Assembly (NCBI GenBank): GCA_963558075.1
Contig: CAUWFN010000009.1
Span: 1 to 64,000 of the forward strand
DNA: 64,000 nucleotides
Source: CALHKP01 sp963558075
GTDB taxonomy: Bacteria; Bacillota; Clostridia; Peptostreptococcales; Anaerovoracaceae
Direction of reading: 5' to 3'
Each line of letters starts with the position of its first letter. Position 1 is the first letter of the stretch. Of the stretch, positions 16,455 through 26,067 are shown one piece after another. The notes under the pieces are model-generated. The model had not been told where the DNA came from. It ran no database searches and worked only from the letters and a program-made list of their open reading frames with translations. Position numbers and translations under genes: made by a program.

Positions 16455-18434
16455 ATGGAAAAAATTAAAAACTTTTGTCGGGAACGTCTGAAAAATCCTT
16501 TGATATTTTGTTTTGTGTGGGGTTTTCTTCTTAACCTTATCATAGAAACACTAGCCAGAAAGGGCATCGGAGGATTTGTATTTTTATTTGAGCATCCTAT
16601 TATATTCATGTACAACGTGCTCATAATATTTGCGACACTTTCGGTAGCAACTATATTTAGGCGAAGAGTGTTCTTTCTTGTTGTAATATCAGGAATCTGG
16701 CTTGCAATAGGTATAACAAACGGAATAATCCTTCTAGAAAGAATGACTCCGTTCACAGTTAAGGACCTAAGTGCCGTTACAGATGCAGCAACAATTCTAA
16801 CAAACTATTTCAGCCTGTGGCAGCTTATACTGATTGCAGCGGGAATAGTGCTAGGTGTTGTAGGTCTTGTAGTTTTATGGATCAAAGCGCCTAAGAGCGA
16901 AAATGGCGGCATAAAAAAGAATCTAGCAATTGTAATTTTGATTATTGCATGTACCTTTGGTGCAACCTTTGGACTTGTAAAAGCAAATGTTCTTGCAACA
17001 TTCTTTGGAAACCTTGCCTATGCATATCAGGACTACGGAGTTCCTTATTGTTTCATCAATACATGGCTGAACACAGGAATTCAAAAGCCTGCAGCATATT
17101 CGGAGGAAGCTGTAAAGAATATCTTCACAGAAAATCAGTATGGAAGCGATGGTACAATGAAGCTTTCACAGGAAGACTGCGATGAAGAATATCCTAATAT
17201 TTTATTCCTTCAGCTAGAGTCATTTACAGACCCTCAGCTGTTTAACAATATCAAGCTTTCACAGGATGCAATACCAAACTTTAGAGAAATGATGAATACT
17301 TGCTCATCTGGAAGCCTTACAGTTCCAGCGTGCGGTGCAGGTACTGCAAATACAGAGTTTGAGGTAATGACAGGAATCTCGGTTAAATTCTTTGGTCCTG
17401 GTGAATATCCATTCAAGTCAGTTCTAAAGGATAAGACTGCCGAAAGTATAGCAACAGATCTCAAGAGCATGGGGTTTGGTACACATGCAATTCACAACCA
17501 CAGAGCCTTGTTCTATAACAGAAACAAAGTATTTGACAATATCGGATATGACACATTTACATCTGTAGAATACATGAGTGATGTCGCAAAGACACCAAAA
17601 AACTGGGCAAAGGATGAAATCCTGATTTCTCAGATTATGCAGGCCATGGACTCAACAAAGAGTAGAGACTACATTTACACGATTTCTGTACAGGGTCACG
17701 GAAAATATCCACCTGAACAGATTATCAGAAATCCGGAAATCACAGTTACAGAAGCTCCTTCAGAAGAGCTGAAGTGGAAGTACGAATACTACGTAAACCA
17801 GATTTACGAGATGGATAAGTTTGTAAAAGATTTGACTGATACGCTTTCAGCCTTTGATGAGCCTACTGTACTTGTAATGTATGGTGACCATATTCCAGCC
17901 CTTGATATAAAGGAAGAGTCATACGATGCAAAAGATCTTTATCAGACGCAGTATGTAATCTGGAGCAACTTTGATATGGAAAAGAAGGACAAAGACCTTG
18001 CTACATATCAGCTTGCTGCAGAGGTGTTTGACAGACTTGATATTCACAAGGGAACTGTAATTAAGTATCACCAGACAAAGGATCATAAAGACAGCGACTA
18101 TATGGAAAAGTTAAAACTTATCGGATATGACATGTTCTACGGTCAGGACTACCTGTACGGCGGTGAAAATCCGTTTGAAAAGGCCGGAATGAAGATGGGC
18201 GTAAAGGACGTGAAAATCGATAAGATTGTAAAAATCGGCGGAAAATACTACATCAAAGGCGAGAACTTTACTGAATATAGTAAGGTGACGATGGGAGGAG
18301 AAACGCTCAATACAATTTATCTGAGTCCAAATCTCCTAGGTCTTCTTGAGGAAATCGAGCCATCAGCAGCAGAGAAGATGAAAGTCAGCCAGATAGATAA
18401 GTCGAACAAGGAAATTATTAGTACTACAGAATAG
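16455..18434 (+). CDS. LTA synthase-like membrane sulfatase-family protein
   Basis: A polytopic membrane protein with an extracellular alkaline phosphatase/sulfatase-fold domain, related to lipoteichoic acid synthases. Five hydrophobic segments occupy about residues 15-190. The extracellular domain has LFLQLESFTDP, then the probable nucleophile threonine in GAGTANTEFEVMTG, YTISVQGHGKYP and VMYGDHIPAL. The C-terminus carries an extra beta-rich segment (VKIDKIVKIGGKYYIKGENF) resembling a TIG-like domain. The polymer it makes, or whether it transfers glycerol phosphate at all, cannot be told from sequence. It is 5 bases after rsmA. Confidence 0.85.
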   Translation: MEKIKNFCRERLKNPLIFCFVWGFLLNLIIETLARKGIGGFVFLFEHPIIFMYNVLIIFATLSVATIFRRRVFFLVVISGIWLAIGITNGIILLERMTPFTVKDLSAVTDAATILTNYFSLWQLILIAAGIVLGVVGLVVLWIKAPKSENGGIKKNLAIVILIIACTFGATFGLVKANVLATFFGNLAYAYQDYGVPYCFINTWLNTGIQKPAAYSEEAVKNIFTENQYGSDGTMKLSQEDCDEEYPNILFLQLESFTDPQLFNNIKLSQDAIPNFREMMNTCSSGSLTVPACGAGTANTEFEVMTGISVKFFGPGEYPFKSVLKDKTAESIATDLKSMGFGTHAIHNHRALFYNRNKVFDNIGYDTFTSVEYMSDVAKTPKNWAKDEILISQIMQAMDSTKSRDYIYTISVQGHGKYPPEQIIRNPEITVTEAPSEELKWKYEYYVNQIYEMDKFVKDLTDTLSAFDEPTVLVMYGDHIPALDIKEESYDAKDLYQTQYVIWSNFDMEKKDKDLATYQLAAEVFDRLDIHKGTVIKYHQTKDHKDSDYMEKLKLIGYDMFYGQDYLYGGENPFEKAGMKMGVKDVKIDKIVKIGGKYYIKGENFTEYSKVTMGGETLNTIYLSPNLLGLLEEIEPSAAEKMKVSQIDKSNKEIISTTE

Positions 18435-18446
18435 CAGGTGAGATGT

Positions 18447-18986
18447 ATGAGAGTAATTGAAACAGAAAGATTGGTGCTTCGCCCTTACTGCGAAGATTAC
18501 GCACAGGGACTTTATGATTATGCAAAGGATCCGGATGTTGGACCTGTAGCAGGCTGGGCACCACATAAGAGCCCAGAGGAATCGAAAATGTTTATAAGAG
18601 AGCTGTTTATGCCGGTAGAGGCTTATGCAATCTTTGACAAATCAAATGATAGGCTTATAGGTACGATAGCTCTTGAGTATGACAAATACAGACCTGAGTC
18701 AAACAGCAGAGAAATAGGATACTCCCTTGCAAAAGACATGTGGGGGAGAGGAATTATGACTGAAGCTTGCGAAGCTTTGATAAAATTTGCATTTGAAGAG
18801 CTTGGTCTTGACCAGATAGGTATATGCACAGGAGAGCATAACAAGCGCTCACAGGGTGTAATAAAAAAATGCGGATTCACATATGAAGGCACCATTAGAC
18901 GAGCATATAAGATTTATGACGGAACCTGCAGAGATTCTCTCGTGTATTCGCTTCTAAAAAGTGAGTACGAAAATAGAATAAGATAA
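18447..18986 (+). CDS. GNAT N-acetyltransferase, RimJ/RimL type
   Basis: A probable acetyl-CoA-dependent N-acetyltransferase. It opens ETERLVLRPYCEDYAQGLYDY, and REIGYSLAKDMWGRGIMTEA is the acetyl-CoA-binding motif A (GRG). NKRSQGVIKKCGFTYEGTIRRA follows. Members acetylate ribosomal proteins, amino acids or antibiotics; the substrate here is unknown. I choose ATG 18447 with AGGTGAG upstream; an in-frame GTG at 18438 lies inside that site. A terminator follows the gene. Confidence 0.85.
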   Translation: MRVIETERLVLRPYCEDYAQGLYDYAKDPDVGPVAGWAPHKSPEESKMFIRELFMPVEAYAIFDKSNDRLIGTIALEYDKYRPESNSREIGYSLAKDMWGRGIMTEACEALIKFAFEELGLDQIGICTGEHNKRSQGVIKKCGFTYEGTIRRAYKIYDGTCRDSLVYSLLKSEYENRIR

Positions 18987-18991
18987 AAAAC

Positions 18992-19035
18992 AAAGGGCAT
19001 ATTCAGCAAGATAACCTGCTGAAGGTGCCCTTTTT
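18992..19035 (+). terminator. Rho-independent terminator after the acetyltransferase gene
   Basis: An AAAGGGCA / TGCCCTTT stem (18992-18999 with 19026-19033), with an inner CAGCA / TGCTG pair, is followed by T residues. It separates the plus-strand operon from the convergent aroB. Confidence 0.8.
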
Positions 19036-19149
19036 GCATGCTTAAATAAAAATTGTATAAATACGATATGATATATATTGCGATTTTAAGCTGAAATGTA
19101 GATAACCGATATGAAAATATCAGTTAAATATATGAATTTGGCTTAAGAA

Positions 19150-20193
19150 TTAGTCGATTGCAGCCTGTATCAGATTATTAAGATCTGAGAGAGGTAGCTT
19201 GTGAAGCGTGCATTTTCCAAAGTATTCAGGGACGATTACTGTAATTTTGTCGTCCTGTATTTTTTTGTCCATAAGAGCTAATCTCGAAAGCTCATCTACT
19301 GGAAAGTTTAGAGAAATATCAAATCCAAGCTCTGTAAGAATTTCCGAAAGTTCTTTTGATATGTCGCTGTCGCAAAGACCGAGTTTAAAAGCGGCTTTTG
19401 CTTCTGCAACCATTCCTTTGGCTACAGCTGCACCGTGGGAAATTGAAAATGAAGTAATCTTTTCTATTCCGTGAGCAATAGTATGTCCAAAGCTCAGTAG
19501 CTGGCGCACGCCATTATCATATTCATCTGCCTCTACAAGAGATTTTTTTATTGAAAGGCATCTTTCGATTATATATGGATAGTCTTTCTTCAATATATGA
19601 GGTATGAGAGTCTTATCAGAGATGACAGCACTTTTTACTGCTTCTGCAAGACCATCTCGGAGTTTATTTTCACTCAGCGAATCTAGGGTCTTGTAGTCGG
19701 TCACAACTAGTGAAGGCTGCCAGAATGTTCCTGCAAGATTTTTTCCATTCATGAGATTTATACCTGTTTTTCCTCCAATGCTAGCATCTGCCGCCGAAAG
19801 AAGGGTAGTAGGAATCTGCACATATTCGATGCCTCTCATATATGTAGAAGCGACAAAGCCTGTAAGGTCAGAAACTGTTCCGCCGCCAAGGCCTATAAGT
19901 ATGTCAGATCTAGAAAGGCCTTCGTTTGCGAGAGCTTCGAGAACATTCACGTAAGTTATCATATTCTTGGAATGTTCACCGGCAGGGAAAACTATTTTTG
20001 ATGTCTGAAATCCCTTTTCCATGAGTGATGTTGTGACAACCTGGGCATATATACTGTTAACAGTACTGTCAGTAACGATACATGCTTTGCAGGGTTTAAA
20101 AACTGATCTGACAAATTCGCCAGTCTGTTTGAGTATGCCGCTGCCGGTAATAACATCGTAAGGGTGTGAAGTTGTAATGCTTAATTTTTTCAT
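19150..20193 (-). CDS. aroB: 3-dehydroquinate synthase
   Basis: AroB converts DAHP to 3-dehydroquinate in the shikimate pathway, using NAD and a metal ion. The sequence shows GLGGGTVSDLTGFVASTYMRG, QIPTTLLSAADASIGGKTGIN (with the catalytic Lys), GLAEAVKSAV and SFGHTIAHGIE with the metal-binding His. I start at 20193 (MKKLSITTSHPYD), preceded by GGAG on the minus strand. Upstream in-frame codons would add 22 residues not typical of the family. No other shikimate genes lie nearby; the gene stands alone between a convergent operon and a divergent YdcF gene. Confidence 0.95.
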   Translation of the reverse strand: MKKLSITTSHPYDVITGSGILKQTGEFVRSVFKPCKACIVTDSTVNSIYAQVVTTSLMEKGFQTSKIVFPAGEHSKNMITYVNVLEALANEGLSRSDILIGLGGGTVSDLTGFVASTYMRGIEYVQIPTTLLSAADASIGGKTGINLMNGKNLAGTFWQPSLVVTDYKTLDSLSENKLRDGLAEAVKSAVISDKTLIPHILKKDYPYIIERCLSIKKSLVEADEYDNGVRQLLSFGHTIAHGIEKITSFSISHGAAVAKGMVAEAKAAFKLGLCDSDISKELSEILTELGFDISLNFPVDELSRLALMDKKIQDDKITVIVPEYFGKCTLHKLPLSDLNNLIQAAID

Positions 20194-20340
20194 ACAGGAC
20201 TCCCGTAACTGATTTTGTGAATTAATAAACAAAATTAAATAAATGTATACAAAGTACATTGATTATATGTTATACTAGTGCAGTAATTAAAAGAATTGTA
20301 TCACATTTCGTATAGATTTGCAAAAGAGTTAGGGGCAGGA

Positions 20341-21057
20341 ATGAAATTAAAGAAAATATTATTAAGTATAATTGGTATTGTCATTACTGTCTGTGTTATA
20401 ATCGGTTTTGGCGCTATGATGGTCAATAACCACATCGTAAATAATCAAAAGGAAAATATAGTTTACGCTCAGGATTCTAAGGAGTTTAAACCTTCGTCTG
20501 ATGAGCTAAAAAAAATAAAAAAGTTTGATGCAGACTGTATTCTTGTGCTTGGAGCAGGAATCAAAGACAGAGAGACTCCGTCAGAGATGCTGAAGGATAG
20601 GCTAGATACAGGTATTGCGTTATATAAGGCAGGAGTAGCACCAAAGCTTCTTCTGACAGGAGACAACGGTACAGAGTATCATAACGAAATACATGTAATG
20701 CTTAATTACGTGATAGAGGCAGGCGTGCCAGAAAAAGATATTTTCTGTGATCATGCGGGATTTTCTACGTATGATTCGATGTACAGAGCAAAGGATATAT
20801 TTGAAGTAAAAAAGACGATAGTAGTAACACAGACTTATCACGAGTACAGGGCGATGTACATAGGTGAAAAAATGGACATTGACTGTATTGGCGTAGCATC
20901 TGACCAGGATAAATATTCAGGTCAGGCAAAGAGAGAATTTAGAGAAATTCTGGCAAGGAACAAAGACTTCATAAAGGTAAAAGCCGATATGGAAAGCTCT
21001 GTAGGCGGAGATAAAATTCCAATTTCCGGTGTCGGAGAAATTTCTCATGGCGAGTAG
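20341..21057 (+). CDS. YdcF/SanA (DUF218) family membrane protein
   Basis: A DUF218 protein with one N-terminal transmembrane segment (ILLSIIGIVITVCVIIGFGAMM) and an extracytoplasmic or cytoplasmic Rossmann-like domain. Typical blocks are CILVLGAGI, MLKDRLDTGIALYKAG, LLLTGD, STYDSMYRAKDIF and VVTQTYHEYRAMYIGEK. SanA relatives affect the envelope permeability barrier; the biochemical activity is not established. I start at ATG 20341 after AGGGGCAGGA. It is about 50 bases before the hydrogenase gene, which has its own ribosome binding site; shared transcription is possible. Confidence 0.85.
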   Translation: MKLKKILLSIIGIVITVCVIIGFGAMMVNNHIVNNQKENIVYAQDSKEFKPSSDELKKIKKFDADCILVLGAGIKDRETPSEMLKDRLDTGIALYKAGVAPKLLLTGDNGTEYHNEIHVMLNYVIEAGVPEKDIFCDHAGFSTYDSMYRAKDIFEVKKTIVVTQTYHEYRAMYIGEKMDIDCIGVASDQDKYSGQAKREFREILARNKDFIKVKADMESSVGGDKIPISGVGEISHGE

Positions 21058-21107
21058 CGGCAGTAATTAAATAATAGCATATATATTTTTTTACGGAGGG
21101 TAAAGAC

Positions 21108-22553
21108 TTGAAACTATTTGAAAACAAAGTGCAGGAAATTAAGTACAAGGTACTTAGAGAGGTTGCCATTCAAACATGGAAGGGCAACGATGTTTTTGCC
21201 GAATTTAATGAGGTCGCAAGTAAGGTTGTCAACAAAGACGAACCGCCGATTAGATGTTGCATTTACAAGGACCGTGCTGTAATTGCAGAAAGAATCAGAC
21301 TTGCGATTGGAGGAAGCAAAAAAAATAATCATGTCGTTCAGGTAATTGATATTGCCTGCGACGAATGCCCAGAAGCGGGATATGTTGTAACAGACCTTTG
21401 CAGAGGATGTCTGGCTCATAACTGCCTGGCAAGCTGCAGAAGAGGAGCTATACAGATTGACGCCCATCAGCATGCTCATATAGACAAGGCAAAGTGCGTA
21501 GAATGCGGTGCATGTGCAAAATCATGTCCATACAGCGCAATTCACAACTTTAAGCGTCCGTGCGAAAATGCATGTGAGGTAGGAGCTATTTCTATGGGGC
21601 CTACAGGTGCGGCAAATATCGATTATGATAAATGCGTAAGCTGCGGATCTTGTGTATATCACTGCCCATTCGGTGCTACAGTTGACGTATCCAGTATTGT
21701 AGATGTTATCAAACTGCTGAAGGATTATGAGGAAGGAAAAGGTAGCAAGGTTATCGCAATCGTTGCACCTGCAATAGGAAGCCAGTTCCAGTTTGTATCT
21801 GTAGGACAGGTTATCACAGGCATCAGAGAGCTTGGATTCCATAAGGTTATGGAAGTTGCAATCGGAGCTGATATGGTTGCCGAAAAGGAAACTCTTGAGC
21901 TTGTAGAAAAGGGATTCCTGACATCATCATGCTGTCCTGCTTTCGTGCAGTGCATAGAAACAAAATATCCAAACCTTGTACAGCATATATCACATAACTT
22001 CTCACCTATGGCGGAACTGGCCAAATTTATAAAAGACAAGAATCCTGAGTACAAAGTAGTATTCATAGGACCTTGTATCGCTAAAAAGGCAGAGGTAAGA
22101 AAACCAGAAGTTGCTCAGTATGTAGACTATGCAATCACATTCGAGGAACTTCAGGCTCTGTTTGATAGCCAGAAAATCGTCCTAAAGGATCTTGAAGAAA
22201 CAGAATGGAACCAGGCATCATACTACGGAAGAATCTTTGCTCGTGCCGGCGGTCTTACAGAAGCTGTTGTTCAGGCAATCAAGGAGCTTGGAATTACAGA
22301 CTTTGACTTTGACCCTATTGCAGTTGATGGTCTTAAGAACTGCAAGCAGGTTCTTCACAAGATTGAAAACGGTGTTCTTAAGCACAACTTTGTTGAAGGA
22401 ATGGCCTGCAAGGGCGGCTGTGTAGGTGGAAGTGGAAACATGATAAAATATGTTGAAACACCAAGACAGATGAAAAAACACAGCGAAACAGCTACACAGA
22501 AGGCTATTATCGAAAACGTTGAACACGTAAAGAAGAGTATCAATATTATCTAA
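21108..22553 (+). CDS. Monomeric-type [FeFe]-hydrogenase (group B-like)
   Basis: An iron-only hydrogenase, or hydrogenase-like sensor, handling H2 and protons through ferredoxin. The N-terminal Cys-rich region includes DECPEAG and CRGCLAHNCLASC. Ferredoxin clusters follow (CVECGACAKSCPYSAIHNFKRPC and CVSCGSCVYHCPFGA). The H-cluster domain has TSSCCPAFV (P1), FIGPCIAKKAE (P2) and EGMACKGGCVGG (P3). The P1 residues after CCP differ from the classical W form, and the extended N-terminal Cys set fits group B proteins. The start is TTG 21108 with GGAGGG. No maturase gene (hydE, hydF, hydG) is in the window. Confidence 0.9.
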   Translation: MKLFENKVQEIKYKVLREVAIQTWKGNDVFAEFNEVASKVVNKDEPPIRCCIYKDRAVIAERIRLAIGGSKKNNHVVQVIDIACDECPEAGYVVTDLCRGCLAHNCLASCRRGAIQIDAHQHAHIDKAKCVECGACAKSCPYSAIHNFKRPCENACEVGAISMGPTGAANIDYDKCVSCGSCVYHCPFGATVDVSSIVDVIKLLKDYEEGKGSKVIAIVAPAIGSQFQFVSVGQVITGIRELGFHKVMEVAIGADMVAEKETLELVEKGFLTSSCCPAFVQCIETKYPNLVQHISHNFSPMAELAKFIKDKNPEYKVVFIGPCIAKKAEVRKPEVAQYVDYAITFEELQALFDSQKIVLKDLEETEWNQASYYGRIFARAGGLTEAVVQAIKELGITDFDFDPIAVDGLKNCKQVLHKIENGVLKHNFVEGMACKGGCVGGSGNMIKYVETPRQMKKHSETATQKAIIENVEHVKKSINII

Positions 22554-22569
22554 CATCAGAAACGGTCAG

Positions 22570-22596
22570 AACTCTCAGCTTTGCTGGGAGTTTTGC
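22570..22596 (+). terminator. Hairpin after the hydrogenase gene
   Basis: A 10-base stem with one wobble pair (22570-22579 with 22583-22592) follows the hydrogenase stop and is trailed by a short T-containing run. It may be a weak terminator before the TetR gene. Confidence 0.5.
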
Positions 22597-22616
22597 TGAA
22601 AGAAAGGGGAGAAAAG

Positions 22617-23186
22617 ATGGCATCACTTACAAAAAAAGCAATAAAAACATCTTTTGTTAAGTTACTAAATGAGCGCCCCTTTGATAAAATCACAGTCAAA
22701 GACGTTGTAGAGGAATGCGGTGTGAACCGAAATACTTTCTACTATTATTATCAGGATATATATGAGCTTCTGAGAGATGTGTTTGAAGGTGAGACAATGG
22801 CAATTTCCGAAAGTCACATGAATTACGATTCCTGGGAGGAAGGAATTATAGAGGCTGCTCATTTTGCAATGAACAACAAGAGAATGATTTATCACGTATA
22901 TAATTCCATCAGCCGGGAGGAGCTTGAGCGATATCTAAACAGTACCATGGAATATATTATGCTTAGCTTTGTAAAAAAACAGGCGGAGGGATTTGATGTG
23001 TGCGAAATCGATATCGAGCTTATCGCAATGTTCTATAAGAACGCACTTGTCGGAACACTGATGGACTGGCTTTCTAGTGGAATGAAGAGGGAGCCGGAGC
23101 AGATAATCCGAAGACTTGGTCAGATCTTTGAGGGAAACATCCTGATTGACTTAAAGCGAGCTTCAAACCTTGAGCCTATTGAATGA
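22617..23186 (+). CDS. TetR/AcrR family transcriptional regulator
   Basis: A one-component DNA-binding regulator. The N-terminal HTH is FDKITVKDVVEECGVNRNTFYYYYQDIYEL, the classic TetR recognition segment. The C-terminal ligand domain (about 60-189) resembles DhaS-like members with a long WEEGIIEAAHFAMNN helix. I start at ATG 22617, preceded by GGGGAG. It lies just ahead of the DUF308/MMPL/YhgE-like genes, so it most plausibly controls them or the upstream hydrogenase. The ligand is unknown. Confidence 0.9.
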   Translation: MASLTKKAIKTSFVKLLNERPFDKITVKDVVEECGVNRNTFYYYYQDIYELLRDVFEGETMAISESHMNYDSWEEGIIEAAHFAMNNKRMIYHVYNSISREELERYLNSTMEYIMLSFVKKQAEGFDVCEIDIELIAMFYKNALVGTLMDWLSSGMKREPEQIIRRLGQIFEGNILIDLKRASNLEPIE

Positions 23187-23277
23187 TTTTGCTAGATAGC
23201 TTAATTTACTGGTAGGCAGAACAAAAAACTCTGTAAAAATATAATTTTATAAATAAGAAATTCAGACACATGAGGGT

Positions 23278-23310
23278 CCGTGCACAAATTTTGTGCACGG
23301 CTCTTTTTTT
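23278..23310 (+). terminator. Strong terminator after the TetR gene
   Basis: The stem CCGTGCACAAA / TTTGTGCACGG (23278-23288 with about 23290-23300) is followed by CTC and seven T. The TetR gene is thus transcribed apart from the membrane protein genes that follow. Confidence 0.85.
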
Positions 23311-23368
23311 GTCTATACAAGAAAAAAGCCTAAGGGTCTAATATAGAATATGCAAGGGGGGTGATTAG

Positions 23369-23935
23369 TTGAATCTGGTGCAGAAAGCAAAAAATGCATA
23401 CATTGGAGCATCAATAGGAGTTATAGTCCTAGGATTGATACTGATTTTTAAGCCAACTATGTCGGCAGTGACACTTTGCTATATTGTCGGCGGAATGATG
23501 GCGGCTTTTGGGGTAGTCAAGATAATCGGTTTCTTTTCAAAGGATCAGTTTAGACTGGCTTTTCAGTTTGACCTGGCCTTAGGAATATTCTCAATAGTTG
23601 TTGGTGCATTTATAGCGGTGAAGGCAAAGGAGATTATGCTTATTTTACCGACTATAATAGGGATTTTTATAATCATTGACGGTGTATTTAAGGTCCAGAC
23701 AGCAATTGATGCAAAGAGATTTGGAATCATACGCTGGAAGACGATTATGCTACTTGCTTTGTTCTGTGTGGTACTTGGGATTATATTAATTGTGGATCCG
23801 TATGAAGCAACGAAGGCTTTGATGATATTCACGGGGGTTTGCCTTCTTGTCGACGGGATTCAAAATATCTGTGTGGTTCTGTACACAGTAAAATCAGATC
23901 AGGGGAGATTTTTTGACGATGATATTTATAACTAG
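23369..23935 (+). CDS. HdeD-like DUF308 membrane protein
   Basis: A 188-residue integral membrane protein made of about six hydrophobic helices arranged as DUF308 repeats (YIGASIGVIVLGLILIF, LALGIFSIVVGAFIAV, LLALFCVVLGIILIV). HdeD relatives are linked to acid or stress tolerance in enterobacteria, but the family function is largely unknown. The start is TTG 23369 with AAGGGGGGTGAT just upstream. It is 17 bases before the MMPL gene, suggesting one transcript. Confidence 0.8.
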   Translation: MNLVQKAKNAYIGASIGVIVLGLILIFKPTMSAVTLCYIVGGMMAAFGVVKIIGFFSKDQFRLAFQFDLALGIFSIVVGAFIAVKAKEIMLILPTIIGIFIIIDGVFKVQTAIDAKRFGIIRWKTIMLLALFCVVLGIILIVDPYEATKALMIFTGVCLLVDGIQNICVVLYTVKSDQGRFFDDDIYN

Positions 23936-23952
23936 ATAAGAAAAGAGGTAAT

Positions 23953-26067
23953 GTGAGAGTGAAAAAATGTGGTGAAACTGTAGTTAAACACCGTAAGCTC
24001 ATCCTAGTTATCGCAGTACTTCTAATCATACCTTCTGTAATGGGTATGATGAATACGAGAATCAACTACGATATGCTAGAATACCTGCCGGATGATATGG
24101 ATACTGTAAAGGGACAGGATATCCTGATGGACGACTTCGGCAAGGGCGGATTTTCTACAGTTATCTTAGAGGGTATGCAGCCAAAGGATGTATCAAAGCT
24201 GAAGGCAAAGGTTGAGAAAATTGACCATGTAGATTCAGTCGTATGGTACGACAGCCTAATGGACATAACAACTCCAATGGAGTTTCTTCCAGATGATGTC
24301 TACGAGGCCTTCAACGAGGGGGATGCCACTATCATGGCAGTTTTCTTTGATACATCAACTTCCGCAGACGAAACAATGGATGCGGTAAATGAGATAAGAC
24401 ATACGGTAGGAAAGCACTGCTTCGTAACTGGTATGTCAGCTATGGTTACAGACCTGAAAAACTTGTGTGAAAAGGAAGAGCCTATATATGTAGGACTTGC
24501 GGTTCTCTTTTCCACAATAGCAATGATGATATTTATGGATTCATATCTGATCCCGATTGTATTCCTTATGAGTATCGGAATGGCTATCTTGTGGAATCTG
24601 GGTTCCAACATATTCCTGGGGGAAATTTCATATATAACAAAGGCACTTTCGGCAGTTCTTCAGCTCGGGGTAACAATGGACTATTCTATATTCCTCTGGC
24701 ACAGCTTTGAGGAGCAGAAGCATTACTATCCTGGAGATAACAACAAAGCGATGGCAAAGGCAATCGATGCCACACTTACATCTGTGCTGGGAAGCTCAAT
24801 CACAACAGTAGCCGGATTCATAGCACTATGCTTCATGACCTATAAGCTTGGTATGGACCTTGGAATTGTAATGGCTAAGGGCGTAATCTTTGGTGTAATC
24901 GGATGTGTAACAACACTTCCTTCACTGATACTAGTTCTTGAAAAGTACATTGAAAAAACAAGGCACAAATCAATTCTTCCTGATATGGGAAAACTTGCAA
25001 AAGGCGTGACAAAGGAACCGGTTGTATTCATTGCAATATTTCTGATTGCTATTATACCTGCATTCATCGGTTACAGAGGTACCGAAGTTTATTATGACCT
25101 TGGAGACGCACTTCCAAAAACAATGGACTATGTAGTTGCAAACGACAAGCTCAGAGATGAGTTCGGCCTTGCAAGCACACACATGGTACTTGTTGATTCA
25201 GACATGTCTCAGAAAGAAATGGGAACTATGCTTGATGAAATAAATGATGTAAAGGGCGTCAAAGCTGCTCTTGGACTTTCAAGTGTTGTAGGTCCAATGG
25301 TTCCGGATAAATTCCTTCCGGATGCAGCAACAGATATCGTCAAGAGTAAAAATTACGAGCTTCTAATGATAAGCTCGAAATACAAAGTCGCAAGCGACGA
25401 GGTCAACAACCAGATTGTAGAAATTAACAGAATTATAAAGTCTCACGATAAGGACGGAATGCTTATCGGAGAGGCGCCTTGCACAAAAGACCTGATAGAC
25501 GTAACAGACAGAGACTTTAAGGTAGTTAATGCTATTTCCGTACTGGCAATATTCTTAATCATAGGTATCGTATTCAAGAGCGGATCGCTTCCAATTGTAC
25601 TGGTTGCAGTAATTGAATTTGCTATAATGATTAACCTGGGAATTCCGTACTACACGGACGTATCCCTTCCATTCATAGCGCCAATTTGCATAAGTACAAT
25701 ACAGCTTGGAGCAACTGTAGACTATGCGATACTGATGACAACAAGATATAAGATGGAAAGAGCTGCCGGAAACGAAAAACGCAGATCTGTCAATATTGCA
25801 GTTGCAACTGCAGTGCCATCAATCATTGTAAGTGCATCAGGATTCTTTGCTGCGACATTCGGCGTAGCTATGTATTCTGACCTTGATATAATAAGTTCAC
25901 TTTGCACACTGATGGCAAGAGGTGCCGTAATAAGTATGCTAGCAGTAATATTAATTCTGCCTTCAATGCTTATGGCATTTGACGGACTGGTTTGTAGAAC
26001 AACAAAAGGAATGAAATCGGCAGTAAAAACAAAAGAGAAAAAAGCTGAGTTAGGAGGTAGTATTTAA
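23953..26067 (+). CDS. MMPL/RND-superfamily transporter
   Basis: A large RND-fold membrane protein of the MMPL type, a family that exports lipids or drugs using the proton gradient. Two homologous halves each start with a helix and an extracellular loop (about residues 35-160 and 365-500), followed by clustered helices. The conserved Asp-Tyr pairs appear as QLGVTMDYSIFLWHSFEEQ and QLGATVDYAILMTTRYKME. The GTG start at 23953 has AAGAGG upstream; a second GTG at 23959 is possible. It ends TAATG over the next gene, so a stoichiometric complex with that product is likely. Confidence 0.88.
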   Translation: MRVKKCGETVVKHRKLILVIAVLLIIPSVMGMMNTRINYDMLEYLPDDMDTVKGQDILMDDFGKGGFSTVILEGMQPKDVSKLKAKVEKIDHVDSVVWYDSLMDITTPMEFLPDDVYEAFNEGDATIMAVFFDTSTSADETMDAVNEIRHTVGKHCFVTGMSAMVTDLKNLCEKEEPIYVGLAVLFSTIAMMIFMDSYLIPIVFLMSIGMAILWNLGSNIFLGEISYITKALSAVLQLGVTMDYSIFLWHSFEEQKHYYPGDNNKAMAKAIDATLTSVLGSSITTVAGFIALCFMTYKLGMDLGIVMAKGVIFGVIGCVTTLPSLILVLEKYIEKTRHKSILPDMGKLAKGVTKEPVVFIAIFLIAIIPAFIGYRGTEVYYDLGDALPKTMDYVVANDKLRDEFGLASTHMVLVDSDMSQKEMGTMLDEINDVKGVKAALGLSSVVGPMVPDKFLPDAATDIVKSKNYELLMISSKYKVASDEVNNQIVEINRIIKSHDKDGMLIGEAPCTKDLIDVTDRDFKVVNAISVLAIFLIIGIVFKSGSLPIVLVAVIEFAIMINLGIPYYTDVSLPFIAPICISTIQLGATVDYAILMTTRYKMERAAGNEKRRSVNIAVATAVPSIIVSASGFFAATFGVAMYSDLDIISSLCTLMARGAVISMLAVILILPSMLMAFDGLVCRTTKGMKSAVKTKEKKAELGGSI

